DNA of 64,000 nt from Burkholderia sp. Nafp2/4-1b (GTDB lineage: Bacteria; Pseudomonadota; Gammaproteobacteria; Burkholderiales; Burkholderiaceae). The position numbers and the translations under genes were made by a program. Shown one piece after another: positions 17,266 to 26,119 of this stretch (the first letter of the stretch is position 1; every line of letters begins with the position of its first letter). Under the pieces are notes generated by a model. It ran no database searches. It had not been told where the DNA came from and saw nothing but the letters and a program-made list of their open reading frames with translations. The stretch lies in NCBI RefSeq assembly GCF_003635165.1, contig NZ_ML058607.1, forward strand, positions 84,362-148,361, given 5' to 3'.

Positions 17266-18192
17266 ATGAGCTTCCTCTACAAGGCTGACCCGGTGCGCGG
17301 TGCGCAATGGGCGCAACGCTTCGCGCAGAACGCGCCCGATCTGCCGTTCCGGATCTGGCCGGACCTCGGCGATCCTGAAGCGGTCCGCTATCTCGCCGCA
17401 TGGCAGCCGCCCGACGATCCCGCCACGCTGCTGCCGAATCTCGAGGTCGTGTTCTCGGTCGGCGCCGGCATCGACCAGTTCGACCTGTCGCGCGTGCCCG
17501 CGCACATCCCGGTCGTGCGGATGATCGAGCCGGGCATCGTCGAAGGCATGGTCGAATACGTGACGCAGGCCGTGCTGACGATCCATCGCGACCTGTTCGA
17601 TTACGCGGGGCAACAACGCGCGCAGGTGTGGCGCGAAAAACCGGTACGCGCGGCCGCGTCGCGGCGCGTCGGCGTGCTCGGGCTCGGTACGCTCGGCCAG
17701 GCCGTGCTCGACATGCTGCGGCGCTTCGGTTTCCCGTGCGCCGGCTGGAGCCGCACGCCGCGTACCTTCGACGGCATCGACTGCTACGCGGGCGACGCGG
17801 CGCTCGACGCGTTCCTCGCCCGCACCGACATCCTGATCTGCCTGCTGCCGCTCACCGACAGCACGCGCGGGCTGCTCGGCGCGCGCGTGTTCGACGCGCT
17901 GCCGGCCGGCGCGTCGCTCGTTCAGGTCGGGCGCGGCCCGCAGCTCGACGACGCCGCGTTGCTCGCGGCGCTCGCGAGCGGCCGGCTCGACAGCGCGATC
18001 CTCGACGTGACGGACCCCGAACCGTTGCCGGCCGGCCATCCGTTCTGGATGCATCCGCGCATCCGGATCACGCCGCACATCGCCAGCGCGACGCGCCCCG
18101 ACACCGCGGTCGACGCCGTGCTCGCGAACCTCGCACGCCATCGCGCGGGGCAGCCGATGGTCGGCGTCGTCGACCGCACGCGCGGCTACTGA
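17266..18192 (+). CDS. ghrA: Glyoxylate/hydroxypyruvate reductase A-like dehydrogenase
   Basis: A 308-residue NAD(P)H-dependent D-2-hydroxyacid dehydrogenase that would reduce glyoxylate or hydroxypyruvate. The Rossmann motif is VGVLGLGTLGQAVL, the catalytic Arg lies in VGRGPQLDD, the Glu in DVTDPEPLPAGHPFW, and the His in ITPHIASATRP. The N-terminus (SFLYKADPVRGAQWAQRF) and the GPQLDD variant are typical of GhrA rather than SerA. It overlaps nothing but follows the acetyltransferase by ten bases. The symbol rests on family resemblance. Confidence 0.88.
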   Translation: MSFLYKADPVRGAQWAQRFAQNAPDLPFRIWPDLGDPEAVRYLAAWQPPDDPATLLPNLEVVFSVGAGIDQFDLSRVPAHIPVVRMIEPGIVEGMVEYVTQAVLTIHRDLFDYAGQQRAQVWREKPVRAAASRRVGVLGLGTLGQAVLDMLRRFGFPCAGWSRTPRTFDGIDCYAGDAALDAFLARTDILICLLPLTDSTRGLLGARVFDALPAGASLVQVGRGPQLDDAALLAALASGRLDSAILDVTDPEPLPAGHPFWMHPRIRITPHIASATRPDTAVDAVLANLARHRAGQPMVGVVDRTRGY

Positions 18193-18274
18193 CCCGACGC
18201 GTGCCGCGCCGACGTGCGCACGCGGCCCCGCGGGACGCGCAGCAGAAAATGCCGCAGCGCCCCGCACAAACACC

Positions 18275-18286
18275 ACGTACGTACGT
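18275..18286. promoter_or_regulatory. (ACGT)3 palindrome upstream of aminotransferase
   Basis: A 12-bp self-complementary ACGTACGTACGT lies about 90 bp ahead of the aminotransferase start in the 182-bp gap after ghrA. It could be a regulator site, possibly for the Lrp-type protein encoded just downstream, but there is no direct support. Confidence 0.25.
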
Positions 18287-18374
18287 TTCAGGCCGCAATT
18301 TGAAGGCGCGTGCGGAATTCTCGCCCGGTAGCATGAACTCACCGCTGACACCTCGACGAGAGTCCCGCCCTGCC

Positions 18375-19775
18375 ATGAACCAAGCCGCGCTGATCGAAGC
18401 CGATCGTCAACACCTGATCCACCCCGTCGTCAATTACCGTGCGCACGAGGCGCGCGGCGTCACCGTGCTCGAATCCGCGGACGGCGTGTTCCTGCGTGAT
18501 GGCGACGGCCACACGCTGCTCGATGCGTTCTCCGGCCTGTGGTGCGTGAACGTGGGCTACGGCCGCGACAGCATCGTGAAGGCCGCCGCCGACCAGATGG
18601 CGAAGCTGCCGTACGCGACCGGCTATTTCCATTTCGGGTCGCAGCCGGCGATCGAGCTCGCCGAGCGCCTTGCCGCGCTCGCGCCGCCGTCGCTGAACCG
18701 CGTGTACTTCACGCTCGGCGGCTCGGACGCGATCGATTCCGCGGTGCGCTTCATCACGCACTATTTCAACGCGACCGGCCGCCCGTCGAAAAAGCAGATG
18801 ATCGCGCTCGAACGCGGCTACCACGGTTCGTCGTCGATCGGTGCCGGCCTCACCGCACTGCCCGCGTTCCACCGCCATTTCGACCTGCCGCGCGCGGACC
18901 AGCACCATATTCCGTCGCCGTACCCGTACCGCCATCCGCTCGGCGACGATCCGCAGGCGCTGATCGCCGCATCCGTCGCCGCGCTCGAAGCGAAGGTCGC
19001 CGAGCTCGGCGCGGACAACGTCGCCGCGTTCTTCTGCGAACCCGTGCAGGGTTCCGGCGGCGTGATCGTGCCGCCGGCCGGCTGGCTGAAGGCGATGCGC
19101 GACGCGTGCCGGCGCCTCGGCATCCTGTTCGTCGCCGACGAGGTGATCACCGGCTTCGGCCGCACGGGCCCGCTGTTCGCGTGCGAGCGCGAACAGGTCG
19201 ACCCGGACCTGATGACCGTCGCGAAGGGCCTGACCGCCGGCTATGCGCCGATGGGTGCCGTGCTGATGTCCGACGAGATCTACGAAGGGATCGCGGGCAA
19301 TCGCGCCGATTCGGCCGTGGTCGGCCACGGCTACACGTATTCCGCGCATCCGGTGAGCGCGGCGATCGGCCTGGAGGTGCTGAAGCTCTATCACGAAGGC
19401 GGGCTGCTCGCGAACGGCCAGGCGCTCGCGCCGCACTTCGCGGCGGGGCTCGACGCGCTGCGCGCGCATCCGCTCGTCGGCGACGCGCGTTCGGTCGGCC
19501 TGCTCGGCGCGCTCGAACTGGTCGCCGACAAGGCGCACAAGACGCGCTTCGACCCGGCGCTGAACGTGCCCGACAAGATCGCCGCCGCCGCGTACGCGAA
19601 CGGCGTGGTGTTCCGCGCGTTCGGCGACGGCGTGCTCGGTTTCGCGCCGGCGCTGAGCTTCACCGCGGGCGAGTTCGACCTGATGTTCGAACGCGTGCGC
19701 AACACGCTCGACGACGTGCTGGCCGACACGGGCGTGCAGCGCGCGCTCGACGCCGCGCATGCGCAGCCGGCCTGA
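18375..19775 (+). CDS. Class III (omega) aminotransferase
   Basis: A 466-residue PLP enzyme related to putrescine/beta-alanine-pyruvate transaminases such as SpuC. It carries DAFSGLWCVNVGYGR, YHGSSSIGAGL, the cofactor Asp255 in FVADEVITGFGRTG, and the Schiff-base Lys284 in TVAKGLTAGYAPMGAV, then GYTYSAHPVSAA. Such enzymes convert an amine to a semialdehyde, and the semialdehyde dehydrogenase two genes on fits as the next step. The ATG at 18375 suits homologues; an earlier in-frame ATG at 18333 is less likely. The amine substrate (GABA, putrescine, beta-alanine) cannot be read from sequence. Confidence 0.9.
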   Translation: MNQAALIEADRQHLIHPVVNYRAHEARGVTVLESADGVFLRDGDGHTLLDAFSGLWCVNVGYGRDSIVKAAADQMAKLPYATGYFHFGSQPAIELAERLAALAPPSLNRVYFTLGGSDAIDSAVRFITHYFNATGRPSKKQMIALERGYHGSSSIGAGLTALPAFHRHFDLPRADQHHIPSPYPYRHPLGDDPQALIAASVAALEAKVAELGADNVAAFFCEPVQGSGGVIVPPAGWLKAMRDACRRLGILFVADEVITGFGRTGPLFACEREQVDPDLMTVAKGLTAGYAPMGAVLMSDEIYEGIAGNRADSAVVGHGYTYSAHPVSAAIGLEVLKLYHEGGLLANGQALAPHFAAGLDALRAHPLVGDARSVGLLGALELVADKAHKTRFDPALNVPDKIAAAAYANGVVFRAFGDGVLGFAPALSFTAGEFDLMFERVRNTLDDVLADTGVQRALDAAHAQPA

Positions 19776-19859
19776 CGGCCAAGGGAAAGCCGGGCTTGTG
19801 GCGGCCATCGTTCGACTCTAAAGTAACCGGACATTCCATTTTTTCCGACTCACGTGAAC

Positions 19860-20351
19860 ATGACGGACAGCAAGCTGGATCGCATCGACCTGCGCATCCT
19901 CTCCCAGTTGCAGAAGCGCGGCCGCATGACCAACGTCGAACTGGCCGATGCGGTCGGGCTGTCGCCCAGCCCGTGCCTGATCCGCGTGAAGCGGCTGGAG
20001 AAGGCCGGCTACATCGGCGGCTACGGCGCGCACATCCAGTTGGAAAAGCTCGGCGACGTGCAGGTCGTGTTCACCGAGGTCACGCTGGCCGACCACCGCC
20101 GCGAGGACTTCGACCGCTTCGTCGCGGCGATCCGCAACGTCGACGAGATCGTCGAATGCCACCTCGCGAGCGGCGGCTACGACTATCTGCTGAAGTTCAT
20201 CACGCGCAGCGTGAGCCATTACCAGACGATCGTCGAAGGGCTGCTCGAGCAGAACATCGGCATCGAGAAGTATTTCAGTTACGTGATCATCAAGTCGCCG
20301 TTCGTCAAACGGCACTATCCGCTCGAATCGCTGTTCGGCGAACGTCACTAA
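19860..20351 (+). CDS. Lrp/AsnC family transcriptional regulator
   Basis: A 163-residue regulator. The helix-turn-helix is clear (LDRIDLRILSQLQKRGRMT then VELADAVGLSPSPCLIRVK), followed by the RAM effector domain with VECHLASGGYDYLLKFI. Proteins of this sort bind amino acids or related amines and regulate an adjacent operon. It sits between the aminotransferase and the semialdehyde dehydrogenase and most likely controls both. A GTG at 19854 two codons upstream is an alternative start; neither has a good ribosome site. Confidence 0.92.
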   Translation: MTDSKLDRIDLRILSQLQKRGRMTNVELADAVGLSPSPCLIRVKRLEKAGYIGGYGAHIQLEKLGDVQVVFTEVTLADHRREDFDRFVAAIRNVDEIVECHLASGGYDYLLKFITRSVSHYQTIVEGLLEQNIGIEKYFSYVIIKSPFVKRHYPLESLFGERH

Positions 20352-20457
20352 CGCACCGGCGCGGCACCCTGCAACGCGGCAGCACGCTGTCCGCGCGGGG
20401 CAGTCGCGCGCCCGCGCCGGGGCCGTTCGCGCCGAATGGCTCATCCAAGGACCTGTC

Positions 20458-21930
20458 ATGCCGCTTACGCTGACCCGCACCGAACTCCTGCGCACCGCCA
20501 ACCTGATCGACGGCACGTGGCGCGACGCGCTCGACGGCCGCCGCTTCGCCGTCACCGATCCCGCGACGCTCGACATCGTTGCCCACGCACCCGACAGCGG
20601 CGCCGCCGACGCGCGCGCCGCCACCGACGCCGCGGCACGCGCGCTGCCCGCGTGGCGCGCGACGCCCGCGCGCGAACGCGCGGCGATCCTGCGCGCATGG
20701 CATGCGGCGATCGTCGCGCACACCGACGATCTCGCGAAGCTGATGTCGCGCGAGCAGGGCAAGCCGCTGGCCGAAGCGCGCGGCGAAGTCGCATACGGCG
20801 CGTCGTACGTGCTGTGGTTCGCGGAGGAAGCGACGCGCACGTACGGCGACCTGATCCCGCAGCAGCAGCGCGGCAAGCGGCTCAGCGCGGTGAAGGAGCC
20901 GATCGGCGTCGTCGCCGCGATCACGCCGTGGAATTTCCCGCTCGCGATGATCGCGCGCAAGATCGCGCCCGCCCTCGCGGCCGGCTGCACCGTCGTCGCG
21001 AAGCCGGCCGAGGACACGCCGCTGACCGCCCTCGCACTCGCGTTTCTCGCGCAGGAAGCCGGCGTGCCGGCCGGTGTGCTGAACCTCATCGCAGCATCGC
21101 GCGACCGCGGCATCGACGCCGCGGCCGACTGGCTCGCCGACGCCCGCGTGCGCAAGATCACGTTCACCGGATCGACGGCCGTCGGCAAGCTGCTCGCGCG
21201 CGAGTCGGCGGCGACGCTGAAGAAGCTGTCGCTCGAGCTCGGCGGCAATGCGCCGTTCATCGTGTTCGACGATGCGGAACTCGATGCGGCGGTCGACGGG
21301 CTGATGGCCGCCAAGTTCCGCAATGGCGGGCAGACCTGCGTGTCGCCGAATCGCGTGTACGTGCAGGCCGGCGTCTACGACGCGTTCGCCGCGAAGCTCG
21401 CCGCGCGCGTCGCCGCGCTGAAGGTTGCGCCGGCGACCGACCCGGCCGCGCAGATCGGCCCGATGATCAACGCGCGCGCGGTCGACAAGATCGCGCGACA
21501 CGTCGGCGACGCGCTCGAACGCGGCGCGCGCGTGCTGGCGGGCGGCAAGCGCCTGACCGACCTCGGGCCGAACTACTACGCGCCGACGGTGCTCGCCGAC
21601 GCCACCGCCGACATGCAGCTGACCTGCGAGGAAACCTTCGGCCCGGTCGCCGCGTTGTTCCGCTTCGACACCGAGGACGAAGCCGTCGACGCCGCGAACG
21701 ACACGCCGTTCGGGCTCGCCGCGTATTTCTATACGCAGGACGTGCGGCGCATCGCACGGGTGTCCGCGCGGCTCGAAACGGGCATCGTCGGCATCAACGA
21801 AGGCGCGCTCGCGAGCGAGGCCGCGCCGTTCGGCGGCGTGAAGGAATCGGGCTACGGGCGCGAAGGCTCGCGCTATGGCCTCGACGACTACCTGTCGATC
21901 AAGTACCTGTGCCAGGGTGGGCTGGACTGA
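20458..21930 (+). CDS. gabD: NAD(P)-dependent (succinate-)semialdehyde dehydrogenase
   Basis: A 490-residue aldehyde dehydrogenase closest in pattern to succinate-semialdehyde dehydrogenase. Visible residues are Asn159 in TPWNFPLAM, cofactor Lys182 in VVAKPAEDTPLTA, FTGSTAVGK, general base Glu260 in LELGGNAPF, and catalytic Cys294 in NGGQTCVSPNR. The C-terminus PFGGVKESGYGREGSRYG is standard. With the aminotransferase upstream it would oxidise the semialdehyde to the acid (GABA shunt or a related amine path). The symbol is by resemblance; a glutarate-semialdehyde role is also possible. Confidence 0.88.
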   Translation: MPLTLTRTELLRTANLIDGTWRDALDGRRFAVTDPATLDIVAHAPDSGAADARAATDAAARALPAWRATPARERAAILRAWHAAIVAHTDDLAKLMSREQGKPLAEARGEVAYGASYVLWFAEEATRTYGDLIPQQQRGKRLSAVKEPIGVVAAITPWNFPLAMIARKIAPALAAGCTVVAKPAEDTPLTALALAFLAQEAGVPAGVLNLIAASRDRGIDAAADWLADARVRKITFTGSTAVGKLLARESAATLKKLSLELGGNAPFIVFDDAELDAAVDGLMAAKFRNGGQTCVSPNRVYVQAGVYDAFAAKLAARVAALKVAPATDPAAQIGPMINARAVDKIARHVGDALERGARVLAGGKRLTDLGPNYYAPTVLADATADMQLTCEETFGPVAALFRFDTEDEAVDAANDTPFGLAAYFYTQDVRRIARVSARLETGIVGINEGALASEAAPFGGVKESGYGREGSRYGLDDYLSIKYLCQGGLD

Positions 21931-22147
21931 AGCGGCGCGCCCGCGCGCCCGATCCCGCCGCGTTCCTCGCCGGTTCACCGCTGCGCGGCGCAGCGCCGGC
22001 GGCGGGCGCCCGCGCCGCACACGTTTGCCGGCATTCGTTCGGCCTTCGCGTCGCGTGCGGACCTCGATTTCCGGGCGTATCTGCCGTTAACCCGGATTTG
22101 ACCGGCGCCGCTGCCCCTGCGGCCGGCTTTCCTGCACGAGCGCGAGC

Positions 22148-23671
22148 ATGCCTGCATCCACTTCGATCGAGAAAATTGCCGACTGGGCCGGGCGCCATCA
22201 CCTGATCGTCGGCGTGATCGGTACGCTGATGTCGCTCGCCGCGCTCGGCATCAGCGCGGCCACGCTATGGGCCGCGCGCAGCGAAGTCGTCGAGCATGCG
22301 CACGAGACGTCGCGCAACGTCGCCGCGGTGCTGGTCAGCGAGATCGGCCGCACCGTCGAAACGTCGAACAACGCGCTCGTGTCGCTCGCGGCCGATCTCG
22401 GCAACCCCGCGATCGTGCGCATGGAGGCGGGGCTGCGCCACGACGTGCTGTTCGAGCGCACGGCCGCGCAATACGTGACCGGCATGGGCGTCACCGACCG
22501 GCACGGGCACCTGATCGACGGCTGTTGCGGGCCGACCCACAACTGGGACTTCAGCGATCGCGACTACTTCAAGGTCCACCGCGAGGCGGACAACGTCGGC
22601 CTCTACGTGTCGGAGGCGTATCGCGCACGTTCGCGCGGCAACACGGAATCCATCGCGCTGTCGCGGCGCATCGAACGACCGGATCACACGTTCGACGGAA
22701 TCGCGGTGGTCGCCATCGACCTCGCGTACTTCGATCGGCTGCTGTCGCGCCTGAACGTCGGGACGCACGGCGTCAGCGCGATCCTGCGCGCGGACGGCAC
22801 GATCCTCGCGAGAAACCCGCCGTTGAGCGATCACCAGATGATCCGGCTGCGCAGGTCGAAGTCGTTCGACCGGATGGTGAGCCGCGAATCGGGCTTCTAC
22901 GCGGCGCGCTCGAGCATCGACGGCATCGTGCGGCTGTATACGTACCAGCAGGTGCCGGGCACGCCGCTGATCGCCGTCGTCGCGCCGGCCGAGCGCGACG
23001 TGCTGGCCGGCATCACGCGCCTGTCGTGGACGGTCGGCGTGTCGGCGTCCGTCATCGGCGCGCTGTTCTGCGCGGTCGTGTGGCTGCTCGCGTTCGCGCT
23101 GCGCGACAACCTGCGCAAGCAGACGCTGCTCACCGACCTCACGCGCACCGATCCGCTGACGGGCCTGCACAATCGCCGCGCGCTCGACGCGGCACTGGTC
23201 GACGAATGGGAGCGGCTGCAGCGCAGCAGCGAAGGCAGCCTGTCGGTGCTGTTCATCGACGCCGACCACTTCAAGCAGTACAACGACCGCTACGGCCATG
23301 CGCAAGGCGACACGGCGCTGCGCTTTCTCGCCGAATGCATCCGCGCGAACGTGCGGCGGCGCGGCGACATCGCCGCGCGCTACGGCGGCGAGGAATTCGT
23401 CGCGGTGCTGCCCGATACGGACGAAAGCGGTGCCGCGGAGGTCGCGGAAGCGATCCGGCACGCCGTCGAACAGAACCGGATCGACGGCTTCGACGCGACG
23501 ATTCCGCCGTTCACGGTCAGCATCGGCTGCGCGACCGGCCATCGCGCGAACCCGCGCTCCGTGCATGCGCTGTCGCATCAGGCGGACCTCGCGCTCTATG
23601 CGGCCAAGCGCCACGGCAGAAACCGCGTGTGCCGCGCCGAAGCCCAGCCGCTCGCGCAGCAACCGGCTTGA
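22148..23671 (+). CDS. Membrane diguanylate cyclase with Cache sensor
   Basis: A 507-residue protein making cyclic di-GMP. Membrane span one is about 20-41; an extracytoplasmic double-Cache-type domain follows (VTDRHGHLIDGCCGPTHNW, DFSDRDYFKVHR, then ILRADGTILARNPP); span two is about 297-319; the GGDEF domain starts at DPLTGLHNRRALD. The active site is RYGGEEF (411-417), so catalysis is expected. A product-inhibition I-site RRGD (404-407) lies in the right place upstream. It stands alone, 217 bp after gabD. Confidence 0.94.
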   Translation: MPASTSIEKIADWAGRHHLIVGVIGTLMSLAALGISAATLWAARSEVVEHAHETSRNVAAVLVSEIGRTVETSNNALVSLAADLGNPAIVRMEAGLRHDVLFERTAAQYVTGMGVTDRHGHLIDGCCGPTHNWDFSDRDYFKVHREADNVGLYVSEAYRARSRGNTESIALSRRIERPDHTFDGIAVVAIDLAYFDRLLSRLNVGTHGVSAILRADGTILARNPPLSDHQMIRLRRSKSFDRMVSRESGFYAARSSIDGIVRLYTYQQVPGTPLIAVVAPAERDVLAGITRLSWTVGVSASVIGALFCAVVWLLAFALRDNLRKQTLLTDLTRTDPLTGLHNRRALDAALVDEWERLQRSSEGSLSVLFIDADHFKQYNDRYGHAQGDTALRFLAECIRANVRRRGDIAARYGGEEFVAVLPDTDESGAAEVAEAIRHAVEQNRIDGFDATIPPFTVSIGCATGHRANPRSVHALSHQADLALYAAKRHGRNRVCRAEAQPLAQQPA

Positions 23672-23901
23672 CTGCGCCGGTTCCGATCCTGTTCAAACGC
23701 GCACGCGGCGCCGGTCGAATCCGGCCGTCGCAGCACTGGTTCGACGAGGCGTTCGCGTCGCCCGCAAACGTTCAGCATCACGAATTCACCAAATAGTGAG
23801 AATTCAGGCCCGCCGACCGCGACGCGCAACAAATCCTTAACGGCTGCGTCACGATCGACGCCGACAATCCGCCATCTTCGACCTTCAGGATGGAGTTTTG
23901 C

Positions 23902-25866
23902 ATGTTTGCGTCACGGAGCCGTTTCCCGCTGCATGTCGCCGCGCTGTCGAGCGTGTTCGTACTCGTCGCCTGTGGCGGCGGCGACGATGTCGCGTCGTCG
24001 AACACGACCACGACCGCCGCCGCGGTACCGGCGCCGCCGGCGGACCCCGGCTTCGTCGACAGCGCCCCCGTGCCGAGCGTGCCCGCGTTCGTCGACAACA
24101 TCGCGACCAACCAGCGCGGCGACGCGCGCTATGCGACGCTGTCGACCAACGCGGCGGTGCGCGTGGTCAGCCGCTTCCTCGACCTGTGGCAGCCGTCGAC
24201 GATGCTTGTCGATGCGGGCGTGAACGCGCCGGCCAACGGCGCGTTTCCCGCGATCGTGGCATCCACCTGCTCGGGCCTGCCCGGCAGCGGCACGCCGTGC
24301 GGCACCATCCTGAACGACACGGTGCTGGCCGCCAACGTTCAATATGTGATCAATGCAACGACCGCGCGCACGCAGCAGCAGGCCGACGCCGCGTACTTCG
24401 ACGACCGGCGCGGCAAGGGCTACAGCGTGACCGACGGCATGGGGCCGCTCACCGACGCATGGCGCACCGCGGCTCAGCAAACGACCAGCATCACCAGCAT
24501 TCCCGCCGATGCGACGACCGTGCTGTACAACGACGCCGGCAACAACGTCGGGGTTGGCAGCAGCACCAACTCGAACTTCGGCAAGGTCGTCGACCTGCTC
24601 AACGAGATGGGCAGCAACGCGTCGACCGAGCCGTCGAAGCGCTTCTACAAGTATGCGCGGCCGTACCGCTGGAGCACGAGCGTGGTCGTCGCGCCGACGC
24701 TCGTTCCCGCCGAAAGCACGACGCCTGCGACCGACGGCGGCTTCATCAGCGGCCACTCGGCCGAAGCGATGCGCGATGCGACGACGATGGCGTGGCTCGT
24801 GCCCGAACGCTTCCAGGAAATGATCAGCCGCGGCCTCGAACTCGGCGAGAACCGGATCCTCGCCGGCATGCACTCGCCGCTCGACGTGATCGGCGGCCGC
24901 ATGCTCGCGCTGGCCGTCAGCGCGGCGAACCTGACCGCATTCGCCAGCGACGCGCAGGCCGCGTACGGCCAGGCGCACCAGGCGCTGCAGCAGCTCACGG
25001 GGACGACCGACGCGACGTTCGCCGCGTTCGCGCACTCGGGCACGACGGCCACCGACCGGTTCGCCGATTACACCGCGAACAAGGCCGCGTTCCTGCGCCG
25101 CATGACGTTCGGCTTCGGCACGATCGAATCGACCGACGCGCCGCCCGTGGTGCCGAAGGGCGCGGAAATCCTGCTGCAGACGCGCTTCCCGTATCTGAGC
25201 GCGGATCAGCGGCGCGTCGTGCTGAAGACCACCGAAGTGCAGTCCGGCTATCCGGTGATGGACGATGCGGAAGGCTGGGGACGCCTGAACCTGTTTGCCG
25301 CGGGCGACGGCTACGGTGCATTCAACGGCAACGTGATCGTATCGATGGACGCATCGCAGGGCGGGCTGAATGCGGCCGACCAGTGGCGCAACGACATCGC
25401 CGGCGCCGGCAAGCTGACGCTGCAAGGCTCCGGCACGCTGACGCTCGCCGGCAACAACCGCTATACGGGCGGCACGCAGGTGAGCGGCGGCACGCTCGCC
25501 GCCGCATCGGCAAGCGCATTCGGCACCGGTGACGTGTATGTCGGCTCGGGCGGCAGCGTACGGATCGCGGCCTCGACGCCGGTGACGATCGCGACGCGCT
25601 ACACGCAGCTCGACAACACGACGCTCGAACTCGACATCGACGGCAACGGCGGCGGACGCCTGCGCGTCGGTGGCGCGCTGACGGTCGTCGGCGGCACGCT
25701 GCACGTGAAGTTCGTGAACGGCTACGTACCGAAGGCCGGCGACACGATCGCGCTGATCGACGGCGCGGCGGCCGCCGCGAAGTTCTCGACTGTGACGGTC
25801 GACGGGTTCAAGGCAACGCCGGTTTATACGGCGACGGGCGTGTCGGTCACGTTGTCGGCGTCGTAA
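23902..25866 (+). CDS. PAP2-type acid phosphatase lipoprotein with beta-strand repeat
   Basis: A 654-residue exported protein. The signal peptide ends in the lipobox LVAC (Cys24), so it is probably a lipoprotein. The phosphatase core has all three PAP2 motifs: K246-x6-R253-P254 (KRFYKYARP), SGHS with His285, and R318-x5-H324-x3-D328 (RILAGMHSPLD). The C-terminal third carries an autotransporter-associated repeat (GSGTLTLAGNNRYTGGTQ) but no barrel domain, so it is not an autotransporter itself. The second ATG (23902) has GGAG six bases upstream and is preferred to 23890. The substrate is unknown. Confidence 0.88.
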   Translation: MFASRSRFPLHVAALSSVFVLVACGGGDDVASSNTTTTAAAVPAPPADPGFVDSAPVPSVPAFVDNIATNQRGDARYATLSTNAAVRVVSRFLDLWQPSTMLVDAGVNAPANGAFPAIVASTCSGLPGSGTPCGTILNDTVLAANVQYVINATTARTQQQADAAYFDDRRGKGYSVTDGMGPLTDAWRTAAQQTTSITSIPADATTVLYNDAGNNVGVGSSTNSNFGKVVDLLNEMGSNASTEPSKRFYKYARPYRWSTSVVVAPTLVPAESTTPATDGGFISGHSAEAMRDATTMAWLVPERFQEMISRGLELGENRILAGMHSPLDVIGGRMLALAVSAANLTAFASDAQAAYGQAHQALQQLTGTTDATFAAFAHSGTTATDRFADYTANKAAFLRRMTFGFGTIESTDAPPVVPKGAEILLQTRFPYLSADQRRVVLKTTEVQSGYPVMDDAEGWGRLNLFAAGDGYGAFNGNVIVSMDASQGGLNAADQWRNDIAGAGKLTLQGSGTLTLAGNNRYTGGTQVSGGTLAAASASAFGTGDVYVGSGGSVRIAASTPVTIATRYTQLDNTTLELDIDGNGGGRLRVGGALTVVGGTLHVKFVNGYVPKAGDTIALIDGAAAAAKFSTVTVDGFKATPVYTATGVSVTLSAS

Positions 25867-25938
25867 GCGCGCGGCGGGACGCGGCGGGACGTTCAGCGCT
25901 TCGAACGCCCCGTCGCGGGCGCCGTCACGACACTCGCG

Positions 25939-26033
25939 TCAACGCGGGTCGATGCCGCTCTGTCGCAGGATCGCGGCGGCCGGTACGGTCTTCATGAATG
26001 CCATGAATGCACGCGACGCATCGGGGGCCTGAC
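25939..26033 (-). pseudogene. Remnant: C-terminal tail of a periplasmic binding protein
   Basis: On the minus strand a frame ends ...APDASRAFMAFMKT then VPAAAILRQSGIDPR and a stop at 25939. That is the usual C-terminus of a molybdate-type or related solute-binding protein (AFxxFLxSPxAAxILRxxGIDP). Upstream of about 26033 the frame loses any likeness and runs into the DUF72 gene's upstream region, so only the tail survives. The call rests on about 30 residues. Confidence 0.4.
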
Positions 26034-26119
26034 GGCTCCTCGCCCCGGAACAACATCAGTTCCACGAGCGGGCACGCGCGTTGCTCGTCCGACGATTCAT
26101 CGGACCTCCGGGCAGCGAC

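Noticed and set aside
17400..18374. Plus-strand frame ahead of the aminotransferase making a 791-codon ORF
   Set aside because: It overlaps ghrA in another frame and is Arg/Ala-rich without homology; the enzyme starts at 18375.
20305..22020. 571-codon minus-strand ORF opposite gabD
   Set aside because: Typical GC-rich antisense shadow with RR/AA runs; gabD with intact catalytic residues explains this DNA.
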